Shown: positions 18,390 through 27,332, numbered from the stretch's first letter. The stretch is DNA of 64,000 nucleotides from Flavobacteriales bacterium (GCA_016719225.1 JADKAN010000002.1:744001-808000); one strand, 5' to 3'. Notes: generated by a model from the sequence alone, not told the origin. Numbers and translations: made by a program.

Positions 18390-19697
18390 ATGGGAAGTTT
18401 CAAGATCATAGGTGGGCACCGTTTGAAAGGTGAACTCATTCCACAAGGTGCGAAGAACGAGGCGTTGCAAGTTCTTTGCGCGGTCCTGCTCACCAGTGAA
18501 GAGGTAACGATCCGCAACGTGCCGGACATCGTGGACGTGAACAAGATGATCGATCTCCTACGCGCCATGGGCGTGGAGGTGGAAAAGCTCGGTGATGGCG
18601 ATTGGCGCTTTCAGGCCAGGACCGTGGATCTGGAGTTCTTCCTGCGGCCCGAGTTCAAGCAGATGGGTGGAGGGCTACGTGGCAGCGTCATGGTGGTTGG
18701 GCCTTCACTCGCGCGTTTCGGCAGCGGATACATCCCAACCCCGGGCGGGGACAAGATCGGTAGACGACGGCTTGATACCCACTTCATCGGTTTTGAAAAG
18801 CTGGGTGCCACGTTCAATTACGACGCCAAGGAAGGCTTCTTTAAAGCCGAGGCGAAACGGCTGAAAGGCGCATATATGCTGCTGGACGAGGCCAGCGTGA
18901 CCGGCACCGCCAACATCGTGATGGCGGCCGTACTTGCTGAGGGTCGGACCACGATCTTCAATGCCGCCTGCGAACCCTACTTGCAGCAATTGTGCAACAT
19001 GCTGGTGCGGATGGGAGCGAAGATCCAAGGCATTGGCAGCAACCTGCTCCATATTGACGGCGTGAAGGAGCTTGGCGGTACCGATCACCGGCTGCTACCC
19101 GATATGATCGAGATCGGCTCCTTCATCGGAATGGCTGCGCTCACCCGCAGTGAGATCACCATCAAGGACACCGGCTATGAGCACCTTGGCATCATACCGG
19201 ACACTTTCCGCCGCTTGGGGATCGAGGTTGAGCGGAGGGGCGACGACATCCACATCCCTGCACAGGAGCACTATGTCATCCAGCGCTTCATCGATGGCAG
19301 CCTGATGAACATCAGTGATGCGCCATGGCCGGGCTTTACCCCGGACCTCATCAGCATCGTCATTGTTACCGCCACACAGGCGAAGGGCAGCGTCCTGATC
19401 CACCAGAAGATGTTCGAGAGCCGCTTATTCTTCGTGGACAAGCTGATCGAGATGGGCGCACAGATCACGCTTTGCGATCCCCATCGTGTGCAGGTCAACG
19501 GACACGATTTCCAACAACCCTTGCGGGGGATAACGATGACAAGTCCCGATATCCGTGCGGGTGTGTCGTTGCTCATCGCCGCATTAAGTGCGGAAGGAAC
19601 AAGCACCATCCACAACATCGAGCAAGTGGACCGTGGTTACCAGCGCATTGCCCAGCGCTTGAACGCGATCGGGGCAAAGATCGAGCGCTTGCCTTGA
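18390..19697 (+). CDS. murA: UDP-N-acetylglucosamine 1-carboxyvinyltransferase with Asp in place of the active-site Cys
   Basis: 435 aa. The cytoplasmic enzyme transfers enolpyruvate from phosphoenolpyruvate to UDP-GlcNAc, the first committed step of peptidoglycan synthesis. Substrate-binding Lys-Asn is in GAKNEAL (residues 20-26). The active-site loop reads PGGDKIGRRRLD: position 121, Cys115 in E. coli, is Asp (codon GAC at 18750-18752). Cys-to-Asp forms are known to be active and insensitive to fosfomycin, as in mycobacteria and chlamydiae. The rest of the two-domain fold is complete. ATG 18390 (MGSFKIIGGHRLKG) was chosen by family start. A 289-base gap without a recognisable gene precedes it. 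Confidence 0.96.
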   Translation: MGSFKIIGGHRLKGELIPQGAKNEALQVLCAVLLTSEEVTIRNVPDIVDVNKMIDLLRAMGVEVEKLGDGDWRFQARTVDLEFFLRPEFKQMGGGLRGSVMVVGPSLARFGSGYIPTPGGDKIGRRRLDTHFIGFEKLGATFNYDAKEGFFKAEAKRLKGAYMLLDEASVTGTANIVMAAVLAEGRTTIFNAACEPYLQQLCNMLVRMGAKIQGIGSNLLHIDGVKELGGTDHRLLPDMIEIGSFIGMAALTRSEITIKDTGYEHLGIIPDTFRRLGIEVERRGDDIHIPAQEHYVIQRFIDGSLMNISDAPWPGFTPDLISIVIVTATQAKGSVLIHQKMFESRLFFVDKLIEMGAQITLCDPHRVQVNGHDFQQPLRGITMTSPDIRAGVSLLIAALSAEGTSTIHNIEQVDRGYQRIAQRLNAIGAKIERLP

Positions 19698-19816
19698 GTA
19701 ATGGAGGGATATGGCGCTCACTCGCCCACTGCCATTCCAACGATCCCGCTTGTTTTAGCATCCCTGATCTTCGGCATGGAGTTAGCTGTGCCCCGACGAA
19801 CACTTAATTTAGTGCC

Positions 19817-20377
19817 ATGAAATTGTGCACCATGCTCTCGAAGACACGCATCGCCCTTGTAACCGCCACTGTGCTGCTCGCTGCATACGGCTTTACTTCT
19901 CGCGTTGAAAAAGGTGAAAAGACGGGCACCGCCATCGGGGACAAAGCGCCGGAGCTGGCCTTCTACAATTTGGACAGCACGAAAGTGGTCAAGCTTTCCT
20001 CATTACAGGGTAAGTACGTGTTGCTCGATTTTTGGGCCAGCTGGTGCGGCCCTTGCCGTCGGGAAAATCCAGCAGTGGTGCGGGCCTATGAAAAATATAG
20101 CAAAGCCAAGTTCAAGTACGGAAAGGGCTTTACCATTTACAGCGTGAGCTTGGACAAGAGCCGTGATTCGTGGAAAAAAGCCGTGGAGCAGGATAAGCTT
20201 GCATGGCCCAACCATGTTAGCGATCTGGCCGCTTGGGGCGCTGAAGGAGCGCGCATCTACGGGGTGAATTCCATCCCGATGAATTTCTTGATCGATCCGG
20301 ATGGTGTGATCGTTGCCAAGAACCTGCGGGGTGAAGAACTCGATAAGGCGCTGGATACTTACGTGAAGAGCTTCTGA
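19817..20377 (+). CDS. TlpA-family thiol-disulfide reductase / thioredoxin-like protein
   Basis: 186 aa. An N-terminal signal-anchor (residues ~10-28) precedes a thioredoxin fold. The redox motif WCGPC has Cys77 and Cys80, preceded by LLDFWAS. The cis-proline segment is GVNSIPMNFLID. An insertion between strand and helix resembles the TlpA/ResA group, which reduces disulfides or cytochrome c haem-binding cysteines on the outer side of the cytoplasmic membrane. The partner protein cannot be deduced. A near -7 box TAATTTAG at 19805-19812 ends 4 bases before the ATG. Confidence 0.9.
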   Translation: MKLCTMLSKTRIALVTATVLLAAYGFTSRVEKGEKTGTAIGDKAPELAFYNLDSTKVVKLSSLQGKYVLLDFWASWCGPCRRENPAVVRAYEKYSKAKFKYGKGFTIYSVSLDKSRDSWKKAVEQDKLAWPNHVSDLAAWGAEGARIYGVNSIPMNFLIDPDGVIVAKNLRGEELDKALDTYVKSF

Positions 20378-20539
20378 AGGCAGAGGCGGTCCAAGGGCTT
20401 GGACGGGGTACCGGTTATTCCCCATAGGGTGTTCGTCGAAAAAAAAGTTTTTGCTGGGCGATGAATACGCGCACCCGCTAAACTTGCTTTCGGTTGATCG
20501 GCCGTTTCCCAGAGCCGACCCCTGTAAAACCGCTTCCTG

Positions 20540-22498
20540 ATGAAGGCTCATTCCGCTAGCCGTTCACTGTTCCAGTCCATCCTGTTATGTACCGCCATCG
20601 GTACTGCAGGAATAGTGCAGGCGCAACGAACGTGTGGATCAATGGAGTACCTACAAGAACAGATCGCTGCCGATCCGGCGCGAGGCGCCGCCTTGCAACA
20701 AGCCGATGAACAAGCTGTGCAATATGCCCTCGATCATGGGCATGGCGAAGAACGCAGCTTGGTGATCATACCGGTAGTTGTGCATGTGGTATGGAACAAC
20801 AGTACCCAGAATGTAAGCGATGCGCGCGTGATCGCCCAGATCGACCAGCTCAATTTGGACTATGCCCGTGCCAATAGCGATGTGGGCAATACGCCTAGCG
20901 CATTCACCGGGTTGGCGGCTAACACCGACATCCAGTTCTGCTTGGCGCAACGCGACCCTTCTGGCAACGCCACCACGGGTATTGAGCGGCGCCAGACCAC
21001 GGTGACCAGCTTCAGCACCAACGACAATGTGAAGCGCTACAGCAATGGCGGGTTGGACGCGTGGCCCAGTGGCAGTTACCTTAACCTCTGGGTCTGCAAC
21101 CTTGGTAGCGGGTTGCTCGGTTATGCGCAGTTCCCCGGTGGCCCGGCCAGCACTGACGGTGTAGCTGTCCTCTACAGTTCCGTGGGCAGCATGACCGTGC
21201 CGGGCACCATCGCCTCTTACAAATATGGCCGTTCCGCAACGCATGAAGTGGGCCATTGGATGAACCTGCGCCACATCTGGGGTGATGACGGCAACAGTTG
21301 CTCCGGCACGGACCAAGTGGCGGACACTCCCAACCAATCCAACGAGAATTACGGTTGCCCGAACTTCCCGCATGTTTCGTGCAGCAACGGTCCCAATGGC
21401 GATATGTTCATGAACTACATGGACTATTCGGACGACCTGTGCATGAACCTCTTCACCAACGGCCAGGCCGACCGCATGCAATCGGTGTTCGGCGCTGGTG
21501 GAGCGCGTGCTTCCATCCTTAACTCCTTGGGCTGCGTAACCACGGGAGGTGGCACCACCTGTGCAACGCCAGCGGGACTGAGCACCAGTGCCATCACTTC
21601 GAGTGCTGCATCGATCACTTGGAACGCGGTGTCCGGGGCTACGAGCTACGATGTGCAGTTCCGCACTACCGGTAGCGGCAGTTGGACCAGCGGTAACGTT
21701 TCTTCCAACAGCGCTTCGCTCACCGGCCTGACGGCGACCACCGGCTACGAATGGCAGTCGCGCAGCAATTGCGCTAGTGGAACTTCCAACTGGTCGGGCT
21801 CCGCCACGTTCACCACGCTGGGTAGTGGAGGCAGTGGTTGCTCGGACATCTATGAGCCTAATGCCAGCAAAACTGCTGCTGCCCTTATCCCTGTTAATAC
21901 GGATATTACGGGTATTATCAGCTCCGGTACGGACAAGGATTGGTTCAAGTTCACCACCACCTCCGCCCAACCGAACATCCGCATCGACCTTACCAACCTT
22001 CCAGCGGATTATGACCTGAAGTTGTTCAAGGGGAGCACCTCTTACGGTTCCAGTTTGACCGGTGGTACCAGTAATGAACAGATCGTATACAACGGCGGAA
22101 GTCCTGGGACGTACACGGTGCAGGTGTATGGCTACAAAAAGGCGTTCAACGCCACCAGTTGCTACACCTTGCGCGCTTCCGTCAGTGCTAACAATTTCCG
22201 GGAAAGCGGTCTTGGCAATGTGCGTTTGATCGGGGATAAAGTAACGCGTGAGTTTTCGCTCTACCCGAACCCGACGGCCGGGGATGTACTGCTCGAGTAC
22301 ACTTCGGAAGGAGATGGTCAAGTGGAGATCGCTGTGATGGATGCGGTCGGAAAGACTGTTTACAATAACAGCACCTTGGTAGCCGCAGGAGATAATTCCA
22401 TTGAGCTGGCCTTGCCGCAGTTGCCCAACGGGCTCTATCTGCTGCGCGTGGTGGATGGAGAGAATTCCATGGTCCAACGCCTTGTGGTAGCGCATTGA
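20540..22498 (+). CDS. Secreted M43 (cytophagalysin-type) metalloprotease with FN3, PPC-like and T9SS sorting domains
   Basis: 652 aa. The signal peptide ends near VQAQ. The protease domain (~residues 40-330) has the metzincin zinc site HEVGHWMNLRH (235-245) and a downstream Met-turn region (MNYMDYSDD), as in pappalysin-like M43 enzymes. It is followed by a fibronectin type III domain (CATPAGLSTSAIT ... ATFTTL, ~345-430), a pre-peptidase C-terminal-like beta-sandwich (DIYEPNASKT ... CYTLRASV, ~437-550), and a T9SS type A sorting domain (LYPNPTAGDVLLEY ... GLYLLRVVDG). It is expected to be secreted through T9SS as an extracellular protease. A strong terminator follows. Confidence 0.95.
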   Translation: MKAHSASRSLFQSILLCTAIGTAGIVQAQRTCGSMEYLQEQIAADPARGAALQQADEQAVQYALDHGHGEERSLVIIPVVVHVVWNNSTQNVSDARVIAQIDQLNLDYARANSDVGNTPSAFTGLAANTDIQFCLAQRDPSGNATTGIERRQTTVTSFSTNDNVKRYSNGGLDAWPSGSYLNLWVCNLGSGLLGYAQFPGGPASTDGVAVLYSSVGSMTVPGTIASYKYGRSATHEVGHWMNLRHIWGDDGNSCSGTDQVADTPNQSNENYGCPNFPHVSCSNGPNGDMFMNYMDYSDDLCMNLFTNGQADRMQSVFGAGGARASILNSLGCVTTGGGTTCATPAGLSTSAITSSAASITWNAVSGATSYDVQFRTTGSGSWTSGNVSSNSASLTGLTATTGYEWQSRSNCASGTSNWSGSATFTTLGSGGSGCSDIYEPNASKTAAALIPVNTDITGIISSGTDKDWFKFTTTSAQPNIRIDLTNLPADYDLKLFKGSTSYGSSLTGGTSNEQIVYNGGSPGTYTVQVYGYKKAFNATSCYTLRASVSANNFRESGLGNVRLIGDKVTREFSLYPNPTAGDVLLEYTSEGDGQVEIAVMDAVGKTVYNNSTLVAAGDNSIELALPQLPNGLYLLRVVDGENSMVQRLVVAH

Positions 22499-22512
22499 CC
22501 GCCCATCCGAAC

Positions 22513-22549
22513 AAAAAAAGAAGCCGGCGTCCTGCCGGCTTCTTTTTTT
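22513..22549. terminator. Strong bidirectional-type terminator after the M43 protease gene
   Basis: AAAAAAAGAAGCCGGC (22513-22528), loop GTCCT, and the perfect complement GCCGGCTTCTTTTTTT (22534-22549). A-run and T-run flank a GC-rich core, so it could act in both directions. Confidence 0.92.
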
Positions 22550-22615
22550 CCTGCCAAAAAGTCCCTCATCTTCGCCGCAATGTCCGGTAAACAACCACGG
22601 CATTGATCTTGCCCC

Positions 22616-23236
22616 ATGCGGAATCCGTTCAGAAAAAGCCGCAAACCCATGCAGGACCAACCCGATCAGAACCTGAAAGAAGACATTCAGGGCAATACTC
22701 CCGGCGTGGAGGATTTTGACAAAGCCGCTCAGCCGACCGATACCCTTGAAGGGGCGAATGGTGCCGTTGAGGTGGAGCGCATGCGCGCTGATCTGGATGC
22801 CCGGAAAACCGAGTATGACGAACTGCACGACAAATATCTGCGGCTCGTGGCGGAATTCGATAATTTCAGGAAGCGCACCTCGAAGGAGCGGATGGAATTG
22901 TTGATGAGTGCAGGCAGTGATACCATCAAAAGCATCCTGCCGGTGCTGGATGATATGGAGCGTGCCATTGCGCACAATGTGGAGGTGAATGACATTGATG
23001 CCGTCAAGCAGGGCTTTGAGCTCGTGCACCAGAAATTCGCGAATATCCTGATGGCCCACGGGTTGAAACCCATGAACGCCAAAGGCGAAGTCTTTGATGT
23101 GGACAAGTACGAAGCGATCACCCAGTCGCCCGCCCCCAACGAGGCATTGAAGGGAAAGGTGCTCGAAGTGCTTGAAAACGGATACACGCTGAACGATAAA
23201 GTATTACGCTACGCGAAGGTCGTAGTTGGCGCCTAG
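22616..23236 (+). CDS. grpE: Nucleotide exchange factor GrpE
   Basis: 206 aa. A variable acidic N-terminus is followed by a long coiled coil (ELHDKYLRLVAEFDNFRKRTSKER) and the beta-domain ending in GYTLNDKVLRYAKVVVG, the GrpE signature. As a homodimer it opens the DnaK nucleotide site and releases ADP. It is followed 39 bases later by dnaJ, so the pair forms a co-chaperone operon; dnaK itself is not in this window. No HrcA-binding CIRCE repeat was seen upstream. Confidence 0.96.
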   Translation: MRNPFRKSRKPMQDQPDQNLKEDIQGNTPGVEDFDKAAQPTDTLEGANGAVEVERMRADLDARKTEYDELHDKYLRLVAEFDNFRKRTSKERMELLMSAGSDTIKSILPVLDDMERAIAHNVEVNDIDAVKQGFELVHQKFANILMAHGLKPMNAKGEVFDVDKYEAITQSPAPNEALKGKVLEVLENGYTLNDKVLRYAKVVVGA

Positions 23237-23275
23237 GGGTTGTGTGCCACGCCCCGAACAAGCCATAGCTATTCA

Positions 23276-24400
23276 ATGAGCAAGAAAGACCCTTACGAAG
23301 TATTGGGCGTGGGCCGCAATGCCGCTGCGGACGAGATCAAAAAGGCCTATCGCAAACTGGCGATCAAGCATCACCCTGACAAAAATCCGGGAGATCACAC
23401 CGCTGAAGATCGTTTCAAGGAAGCTGCCAGTGCTTATGAGATCCTGAGCGATCCGGACAAGAAGGCACGTTATGACCGCTTCGGCCATGCGGGTGCGGGT
23501 AGGGGCGGCGCAGGTAGTTCCGGCGGCGGGATGAACATGGACGACATCTTCTCCCAGTTCGGCGACATCTTCGGCGGGGGCTTTGCTGGCGGTGGATTCG
23601 GCTTTGGTGGAGGGGGGCAACAACGGCGCACGGTGAAAGGCAGCAACCTCCGCGTGCGGATGAAGCTTTCGTTGGCCGAGATCCACGATGGAGTGGAGAA
23701 ACAGCTGAAGCTGCAAAAGCTGGTGCGGGCTAAGGGCACCGAATATGCTACCTGCAGCACCTGTAAAGGGCAGGGGCAGGTCCATCGTATGCAAAGCACC
23801 TTCCTCGGTCAGATGCAGACCGTTGCCACTTGTCCCACTTGCGGTGGCATGGGCCAAACGGTGAGCAAGCGCGCTCCGGGTAGCGATGCGCAAGGGTTGG
23901 TGCGGGAAGAGAGCGTGGTCACCGTGAAGATCCCGCCCGGCGTGGAAGAAGGAATGCAACTCAACCTTAGCGGCATGGGCAACGAGGCTCCCGCTGGTGG
24001 CATTCCCGGCGATCTCTTGGTGGTCATTGAAGAAGAAGACCATGCCGAGCTGAAACGCGACGGTAACAACCTGCACTACGAAGCATTCATCACCATGGTC
24101 GATGCCGCTTTGGGTGCCAGTATAGAAGTGCCATTGGTGGTTGGTAAGGCGAAGATGAAGATCGAACCGGGAACCCAGTGTAACCATATTCTACGCTTGA
24201 AGAACAAGGGTTTGCCCAGCATCAATCGGCATGGTCACGGCGACTTGTTCGTGCACGTAATGGTGTGGACACCATCCGATCTGAGCAAGGACGAGAAGAA
24301 GGCCTTGGAGAAGCTGCGTGACAGCCCGGGCATGCAGCCTCATCCCACCGGAAAGGACAAGGGGTTTTTCGAGCGGGTGCGGGAGATGTTCGCGACCTGA
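23276..24400 (+). CDS. dnaJ: Chaperone DnaJ with a half-size zinc-binding region
   Basis: 374 aa from ATG 23276 (MSKKDPYEVLG). The J-domain contains HHPDKNPGD. A Gly/Phe-rich linker (~80-120), a cysteine-rich region, and two beta-sandwich substrate domains follow. The Cys-rich region has only two CxxCxGxG repeats (CSTCKGQG and CPTCGGMG) instead of the usual four, so one zinc centre rather than two is predicted. I recall the same reduction in other Flavobacteria-type DnaJ. The protein delivers unfolded clients to DnaK and stimulates its ATPase. Co-transcribed with grpE. Confidence 0.95.
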   Translation: MSKKDPYEVLGVGRNAAADEIKKAYRKLAIKHHPDKNPGDHTAEDRFKEAASAYEILSDPDKKARYDRFGHAGAGRGGAGSSGGGMNMDDIFSQFGDIFGGGFAGGGFGFGGGGQQRRTVKGSNLRVRMKLSLAEIHDGVEKQLKLQKLVRAKGTEYATCSTCKGQGQVHRMQSTFLGQMQTVATCPTCGGMGQTVSKRAPGSDAQGLVREESVVTVKIPPGVEEGMQLNLSGMGNEAPAGGIPGDLLVVIEEEDHAELKRDGNNLHYEAFITMVDAALGASIEVPLVVGKAKMKIEPGTQCNHILRLKNKGLPSINRHGHGDLFVHVMVWTPSDLSKDEKKALEKLRDSPGMQPHPTGKDKGFFERVREMFAT

Positions 24401-24423
24401 GTGTGAAATTTCCGCTCACCAAT

Positions 24424-24444
24424 GAGGCACGGAGGGCACGGAGG
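24424..24444. repeat. Short direct repeat in the desaturase upstream region
   Basis: GAGGCACGG-AGGGCACGGAGG: two near-tandem copies of a GGCACGGAG-like unit. A second near-tandem element, TTAGCGTCC-TCAGCGTTC, lies about 80 bases further at 24522-24539. Confidence 0.45.
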
Positions 24445-24550
24445 AATACACTTTGGACGGTGAAGGGTGTCGGTCCGACTCCTGAATAATGCGATCGCTT
24501 TGTAAGCTGCCACCCTGCTTTTTAGCGTCCTCAGCGTTCTAGGAGCGCGG

Positions 24551-24558
24551 TACCTTTG
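24551..24558 (+). promoter_or_regulatory. Start-proximal -7 box of the desaturase gene
   Basis: TACCTTTG, a full TAnnTTTG match, ending 7 bases before ATG 24566, the same spacing as for the helicase gene at 13862. No clear TTG at -33. Confidence 0.5.
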
Positions 24559-24565
24559 TATCCCC

Positions 24566-25300
24566 ATGATCATCGTCCTCTTCTTCATCGCCCATTGGTA
24601 CCTGTCGCTGTTCGTGCAGACGTTCTACCTTCACCGGTACTCGGCGCACCGTATGTTCACCATGAGTCCCTTTTGGGAGAAAGCGTTCCATGTGCTAACA
24701 TGGATCGCGCAGGGCAGTAGCTACCTCAATCCCGCGGTGTATGGCATGATGCACCGGGCGCACCATGTATATGCTGATACTGAACAGGACCCGCACTCGC
24801 CGAAGTACGACGAGAACCCGTTCAAGATGATGTGGAAGACCGCGGGGCATTACAATGGTCTGCTATATGGCACGGAGCAACCCGAGGAGCGGTTCACGCG
24901 TGACCTTCCGCACTGGAAGTCCATGGAGAAGATCGGCGAAAGTTGGATCTCGCGCCTGGCTTGGGGAGTGCTTTACGCCGCGTTCTACTTCGCCTTCGCT
25001 ACAGCTTGGTGGCAATGGTTGCTTCTCCCCTTGCAGTTCGTAATGGGTCCACTGCACGGTATGATCATCAACTGGTACGCACACCGCTATGGCTACGTGA
25101 ACTACCCCACGGACAACACCAGCAAGAACCTGATGCCATTGGACGTGATCATGATGGGCGAGGGCCTGCACAACAACCACCACACCCATGCCGCCCGCGC
25201 AAACTTCGGCACCCACTGGTGGGAATTCGATCCCACTTGGCCGGTGATCTGGGTGTTGAATAAAATGGGCGTGATCCGCTTGCGGACCGCGGAGGCTTAA
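24566..25300 (+). CDS. Membrane fatty acid (acyl-CoA type) desaturase
   Basis: 244 aa integral membrane di-iron enzyme. The three histidine boxes are HRYSAH (23-28), HRAHH (63-67) and HNNHH (202-206), the pattern of delta-9-type desaturases. Several hydrophobic segments surround them. It would introduce a double bond into acyl chains at the cytoplasmic membrane, tuning fluidity. It is shorter than eukaryotic stearoyl-CoA desaturases, as usual in bacteria. Regiospecificity is not readable. The start immediately follows a -7 box. Confidence 0.92.
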   Translation: MIIVLFFIAHWYLSLFVQTFYLHRYSAHRMFTMSPFWEKAFHVLTWIAQGSSYLNPAVYGMMHRAHHVYADTEQDPHSPKYDENPFKMMWKTAGHYNGLLYGTEQPEERFTRDLPHWKSMEKIGESWISRLAWGVLYAAFYFAFATAWWQWLLLPLQFVMGPLHGMIINWYAHRYGYVNYPTDNTSKNLMPLDVIMMGEGLHNNHHTHAARANFGTHWWEFDPTWPVIWVLNKMGVIRLRTAEA

Positions 25301-25582
25301 CAGTACCACGGCTGAGGCGAGTAGAACCCGTCCATTTCTGAGTTAACCAATTCCGCGACGGTGTCCCCTGCACGTCTACTTTCGGGGAGCTTGTAGCGAT
25401 AGCGGAATTAACCTAGACAAAATTGCTTCCTGTAAATGGAGCTGATACGTTGAAATAATAGTGTTTACTCCACCCAATAGCGGATCGGTCGATCACAGAC
25501 CCAGTGCAGGAGTATTCGATATGCCGTTCCAACCCGGCGCGGTGGCTCCAGTCGGGCAAAGACATGATAGAATAGCAGATCA
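25301..25582. other. Intergenic region before the interrupted transglutaminase gene
   Basis: 282 bases with GC falling towards the next gene. No RNA gene, repeat or clear promoter. TACTTTCG at about 25376 is a one-mismatch -7 box far from the start. Confidence 0.35.
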
Positions 25583-26770
25583 ATGAAAATGAAACCGATC
25601 TACTGCGCACTCTTGTTCATTTTAGCCATACAACCAATACGGGCACAGACGTCAGCATTGAAGGAATACTCAGCAGTAGACAAAAAAGCCTTGCAGCTTC
25701 CGGATTCCTTATCGAAGTCGACGGAGCAGATCTCGGACTACATTAATTCCAATTTTACAAATGACCTTGATAAGACGCGAGCGATATTTATCTGGATCGC
25801 TTCAAATATTCAATTCGACATTGAAAATATGTTTGCTCTGAATTTTCACGGAACCAAAGAGGATAAGATTGCTAAAGCATTAAATTCAAGAAGGGGCATC
25901 TGTGAGGATTATGCCGAATTATTTACTGACCTATGTATTCGGTCAGGGGTGAGGTCTTATGTGATCGAAGGCTACACAAAACAAAATGGTTTTGTCGATT
26001 ATGTACCTCACGCTTGGAGTGCATCCCTCATCGACAGTACATGGTTCTTATTTGACCCTACCTGGGGTTCTGGCTACGTAAAGGATAGGAGATTCTTCAA
26101 GCATATAAATAACGTATACTACAAAACAGATCCATCAGTCCTGATCAGATCCCATATGCCATTTGATCATCTTTGGCAGTTCCTGAACTACCCCATATCA
26201 AATCAAGAATTCGCTGATGGTAGGACAGCGCAAAATGAAACGAAACCTTATTTCAACTTCATCGATTCCATTCATGGTTTTGAGGACTAGGATCGTACGG
26301 GTCAATTGCTCGCATCAGCATATCGAATAGAGAAGAACGGGGTCAATAATTCATTAATATATAACGAGCTTAAGTATATTAAAATGGAGATAGAGAATGA
26401 CCGACAGGCAAGAATATTTGACTTGTACAATGGAGCGGTCGCAAGTTATAATGCCGCGATCTTGGACTTAAACGAGTTCATTAATTTCAGGAACAAACAG
26501 TTCACACCCAGTGTGAACGACGCTGAAATACAACAGATGATCGACGTTGCGGATGATGGTTTTGATAAGGCCACTAGCCAGCTTGCCCGGATCTCGGAAC
26601 CTGATGTGGTCACCAGGTCCATGATCGATCAGTTGACGAAAGCGATCGATGGTGCGTCGGCACAGGTCAAAGGCCAAAAAGAGTGGTTGACGTTGTATTT
26701 CAGTAAAGGCAGAACAGGTAGAAGATCAATGTTCTACAAATACACCTGGTTTGGTATACCTATAAACTAA
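25583..26770 (+). pseudogene. Secreted transglutaminase-like protein gene interrupted by one in-frame TAG
   Basis: The first part (25583-26290, 235 aa) has a signal peptide ending near IRAQ and a full transglutaminase-like core: Cys107 in RRGICEDY, His143 in VPHAW and Asp158 in LFDPTW. It ends at TAG 26288-26290. The same frame then continues without another stop to TAA at 26770. That tail (RIEKNGVNNSLIYNELKYI..., EFINFRNKQFTP) resembles the C-terminal helical region of longer Bacteroidota proteins of this class. One nonsense change therefore splits a ~395-codon gene. The stretch is clearly more AT-rich than its neighbours, hinting at transfer or relaxed selection. Alternatives: the short product still works, or a base-call error. 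Confidence 0.75.
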
Positions 26771-26855
26771 AGGAGGCCATATGGTGGTCAGTATAATAGG
26801 ATCACGCGCTAAGGGTGAGGTACCGGATCGATAGCACACACTGAAGTCTTGCATA

Positions 26856-27332
26856 ATGGGACAGGAAATAGAACGGAAGTATCTGGTCAACCACAGCAAG
26901 TGGAAACAGCTCGCTAAGCCTGAAGGTGAACTGTACAGGCAAGGCTACCTTGTTACAGACCTGAACAAGACGATCCGGGTCCGGCAAGCTTGGGGTAAGG
27001 GATTCCTAACGATAAAGGGCCCGTCAGTCGGCGCAAGAAGGCTGGAGTACGAATATGAGATCCCGTTCAAGGAAGCAGAGGAACTACTATCCCATTTTGC
27101 AGTCTCGGAGTTATCGAAGGTCAGATACAAATTGCCTATCGGGAATAAGGTGTGGGAGGTTGATCAATTCCAGGGTGACAACGCTGGCCTTCTTGTGGCG
27201 GAGATCGAACTGGAAAGTGAGGATGAAGTGTTCGATGTTCCTGATTGGATAGGTGAAGAGGTCACTACCAAACAGGAGTACTACAATTCGAACCTGACCA
27301 CGAACCCCTACAAGAACTGGAAGCCGGAATAG
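26856..27332 (+). CDS. CYTH domain protein (triphosphate tunnel metalloenzyme)
   Basis: 158 aa. It opens with the CYTH signature ExExK in GQEIERKYLV (Glu4, Glu6, Lys8). The expected alternating basic and acidic strands follow (TIRVRQAW, FLTIKG, RLEYEYEIP, VRYKLP, WEVDQF, LLVAEIELE), lining the tunnel that binds a triphosphate and metal. Stand-alone bacterial members are commonly inorganic triphosphatases or adenylyl cyclase relatives; the length fits the small triphosphatase group. The substrate is not certain. It is followed 76 bases later by an SDR gene on the same strand. Confidence 0.9.
   Translation: MGQEIERKYLVNHSKWKQLAKPEGELYRQGYLVTDLNKTIRVRQAWGKGFLTIKGPSVGARRLEYEYEIPFKEAEELLSHFAVSELSKVRYKLPIGNKVWEVDQFQGDNAGLLVAEIELESEDEVFDVPDWIGEEVTTKQEYYNSNLTTNPYKNWKPE

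Noticed and set aside
20651..23059. 802-codon open frame on the minus strand across the M43 protease and grpE
   Set aside because: Antisense shadow: both sense genes are certain, and the translated product is low-complexity His/Arg/Ala-rich with no family features. Third-position GC bias keeps antisense frames open.
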